A DNA stretch of 64,000 bases, from positions 464,856 to 528,855 of the forward strand of contig NZ_QFZQ01000005.1 of assembly GCF_003171675.1 (NCBI RefSeq). Direction: 5' to 3'. Position numbers and translations under genes: made by a program. How positions within the stretch are numbered: the first letter of the stretch is position 1; each line of letters begins with the position of its first letter. Of this stretch, positions 62,559 through 64,000 are shown one piece after another. The notes under the pieces are model-generated. The model was given only the letters and a program-made list of their open reading frames with translations. It did not search any database and had not been told where the DNA came from. The DNA is from Reichenbachiella versicolor (GTDB lineage Bacteria > Bacteroidota > Bacteroidia > Cytophagales > Cyclobacteriaceae).

Positions 62559-62657
62559 AGCTAACATCATTCATATTGTAGTAAGAGTACAAATATGATT
62601 TTACTCACTTTGAAGAGAGATTAATTAAATAGGGTAAAAAGAGGGGGGAATGATAGT

Positions 62658-62920
62658 TTGCCGCCGGGCTGCGGCAACAAAAATATTTCTCGATTTTGCT
62701 GTCGCCGAGCTGCGGCAAGAAAAACAGCGGTCATTTTCTTTCCCGCTGAGTGAGGGACGAAAAACAGGCGTCATTTTTCGTGAATCCGAGTGAGGGATGA
62801 AAAATGGGCGTCAGTTTTGATGAATCTGGCTGAGGGAGGAAAAACGACCGTCATTTTTGTTCCCTCAGCTGGCGGCAAGAAAAACGAGCATCATTTTTCT
62901 TGTCGCGGGCTGGCGCAAAC
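62658..62920. repeat. six tandem 40-bp units of alternating palindromes
   Basis: Units start at 62659, 62700, 62740, 62780, 62820, 62860 and a partial one at 62900; from the second unit on the step is exactly 40 bp. Each holds a G/C-rich part (for example TTGCCGC at 62658 with GCGGCAA at 62671) and an A/T-rich hairpin with a 9-nt loop. The latter varies but often keeps its pairing: ACGAAAAA/TTTTTCGT (62757, 62774) and CAAGAAAAA/TTTTTCTTG (62876, 62894). The array fills the gap between glpX and the BNR gene and stops 3 bp before the glpX stop codon. Confidence 0.85.
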
Positions 62921-62923
62921 TTT

Positions 62924-63850
62924 TTATATGGTAATCATCTCCTTTTTAAGTCCATCTACGGAATCAATGATAATGACTTCTGTGGAATACTTCGCTCCGT
63001 CCTTTGAGACTCCTTTTAGTAACGGCCCTGTCGTGACGCCAGCCGCTGCAAAGACAGCATATTCGGATTTGATCAAGTCATCTAGTTGATAAACGATATC
63101 AAGATCAACTCCTGCATCTGATAAGTTTTTGATTTCAAAATCTTTTTGAGGGGCTAGCTTACCTTGCATACCTCCTCCGAGGGCTTTGACAGCAGCAGCT
63201 GTCACGACGGCTTCTGGTGCTCCTCCGATACCCATTAGTACATCTATTTCGGATTCTTCGACCAAGGCCAGAATAGATCCGATTACGTCTCCCTCATCAT
63301 GCAATGCTACCGTAGCTCCTAAGGTTTCAATTTCTTTGACAAGTTCTATATGACGCGGCTTGTTTAAAACATAGACGACTATTTGCTCGATAGACTTGCC
63401 TTTTGCCTTAGCTATGGCTTTGAGATTTTGTTCGGTACTAGCGTTAATATCAATTACACCTTTAGCCTGACCATTGACCACTATCTTGTCCATATAGTAT
63501 GCATGTCCGGCATCCCAAAATGCACCTTGATCCGTGGCAGCGATAGTGGCTATTGCATTTGGCTTACCGGCTGCCATTAGGCTAGTTCCCTCGATAGGGT
63601 CTACAGCTATATCGAGAAGAGGTCCGTTTCCTGTACCTAATTTCTCTCCGACATATAGCATCGGGGCTTCGTCTTTTTCACCTTCACCTACGCGTACGAT
63701 AGCATCTATTTCTTTTCCTTCAAAGGCTGAGCGCATGGCATCTACGGCTGCTTGATCTCCCTCGTCTTTGCCTCCCGTACCGATATGAGGATAAGACGCT
63801 ATTGCCGCTTTGGCTACTATTTCTTGGAGATATCTTGAGACTTTTTGCAT
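62924..63850 (-). CDS. glpX: class II fructose-1,6-bisphosphatase
   Basis: A 308-residue class II FBPase (GlpX-type), sometimes also a sedoheptulose-bisphosphatase. The metal site GTGGKDEGDQAAVDAMR, VRVGEGEKDEAPML and the block IAVDPIEGTSLMAAGKPNAIATIAATD are characteristic, as is MGIGGAPEAVVTAAAVKALGGGMQGKL. The ATG at 63850 (MQKVSRY) is chosen over 63886. It shares its reaction with class I FBPase at 27452-28462. The 40-bp palindrome array begins right after its stop codon, and an IS110 transposase gene starts 100 bp upstream. Confidence 0.95.
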   Translation of the reverse strand: MQKVSRYLQEIVAKAAIASYPHIGTGGKDEGDQAAVDAMRSAFEGKEIDAIVRVGEGEKDEAPMLYVGEKLGTGNGPLLDIAVDPIEGTSLMAAGKPNAIATIAATDQGAFWDAGHAYYMDKIVVNGQAKGVIDINASTEQNLKAIAKAKGKSIEQIVVYVLNKPRHIELVKEIETLGATVALHDEGDVIGSILALVEESEIDVLMGIGGAPEAVVTAAAVKALGGGMQGKLAPQKDFEIKNLSDAGVDLDIVYQLDDLIKSEYAVFAAAGVTTGPLLKGVSKDGAKYSTEVIIIDSVDGLKKEMITI

Positions 63851-63917
63851 GCGACAAAGGTAAGGGTAGGGGTATAAAACTTTCATGAATAAGGGAATTC
63901 ACCCACAGGCATGAAAC

Positions 63918-63949
63918 TCGTTTTAAATAGAAACCAAACTATAAAACGA
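63918..63949. promoter_or_regulatory. 8-bp inverted repeat before the IS110-type transposase
   Basis: TCGTTTTA (63918-63925) and TAAAACGA (63942-63949) are perfectly complementary, 16 bp apart, and end one base before the transposase start codon. It may belong to the non-coding end of the element. A cut-off by the window edge prevents a firm statement. Confidence 0.4.
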
Positions 63950-63950
63950 T

Positions 63951-64000
63951 ATGTCTACAGTAGAATTCCCTCAGCTAATTGAACGCGGTTGTGGCCTGGA
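63951..64000 (+). mobile_element. IS110-family transposase, first codons (cut by window edge)
   Basis: From ATG 63951 the frame reads MSTVEFPQLIERGCGLD, then the window ends. The I-E-R-G-C-G-L-D stretch is the known beginning of many IS110-family (DEDD) transposases of Bacteroidota, where the Asp is the first acidic catalytic residue in G-x-D-V-H-K. IS110 elements move through a bridge RNA encoded in a non-coding end. Identification rests on 17 residues only. The element, if present, sits just upstream of glpX. Confidence 0.65.

Noticed and set aside
62658..62920. 40-bp array as a CRISPR
   Set aside because: All parts of the 40-bp unit recur; there are no unique spacers, and no cas genes are in the window.

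Overview
The window reads as chromosomal DNA from a free-living, probably marine member of the Bacteroidota, most like the Cytophagales group. The signs are a type IX secretion sorting domain, a long-form NusB, DUF3078, DUF4105 and DUF6702 proteins, promoters of the Bacteroidota type (TTG, 19 bases, TAnnTTTG), tRNAs without encoded CCA, and several sulfatases with family GH28 and GH2 enzymes. This is inference from content; no species can be named.

Layout. 1-3.8 kb: alpha-glucan genes (GH31 cut by the left edge, a small glycogen-binding-type domain protein, a GT-B glycosyltransferase and a reduced GH57-like protein). 3.9-10 kb: typA, an unknown gene, a lipid kinase, a DUF3078 protein and a long-chain acyl-CoA ligase. 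10.15-10.68 kb: a separate minus-strand transcription unit of three tandem tRNA-like RNAs. 10.8-14.8 kb: an Lrp-type regulator, pyrH-frr, and an operon of ECF sigma factor, zinc anti-sigma, gmk and nadD. 15-28.5 kb: anaerobic ribonucleotide reductase nrdGD, two TerB-like paralogues, a PLP enzyme, an M1 peptidase/HupE/DUF6702 group, a 2H phosphoesterase with a radical SAM protein, and class I FBPase. 28.7-33.8 kb: leucine dehydrogenase, then the operon nusB-ytxH-DUF1573-yajC-ybbR-coaE. 33.9-37 kb: a DUF1080 protein, two Fe-S electron-transfer proteins and tRNA-Phe.

37-62.6 kb is mostly a carbohydrate region: two GH28 enzymes, four formylglycine-type sulfatases, a GH2 enzyme, an AraC regulator and a 1200-residue beta-propeller protein with a type IX sorting tail. 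No SusC/SusD pair is visible. Inside this region lie a CARDB protein, a lipoprotein with two SnoaL-like repeats, a phospholipase D-type lipoprotein and a bacterial voltage-gated sodium channel. The right end holds class II FBPase (glpX) and the first codons of an IS110-family transposase.

The most unusual item is the tRNA-like array (10209-10631). Each copy has a normal acceptor, D, anticodon and T arm, but a 39-50 nt variable region closed by a covarying 4-bp stem, an invariant GUC anticodon followed by U37, and an upstream hairpin exactly 6 nt before position 1 whose sequence changes while its pairing is kept. The unit has its own promoter and terminator. Two other unexplained structures are a 21-bp periodic array at 42808-42991 and an exact 40-bp periodic array of alternating palindromes at 62658-62920.
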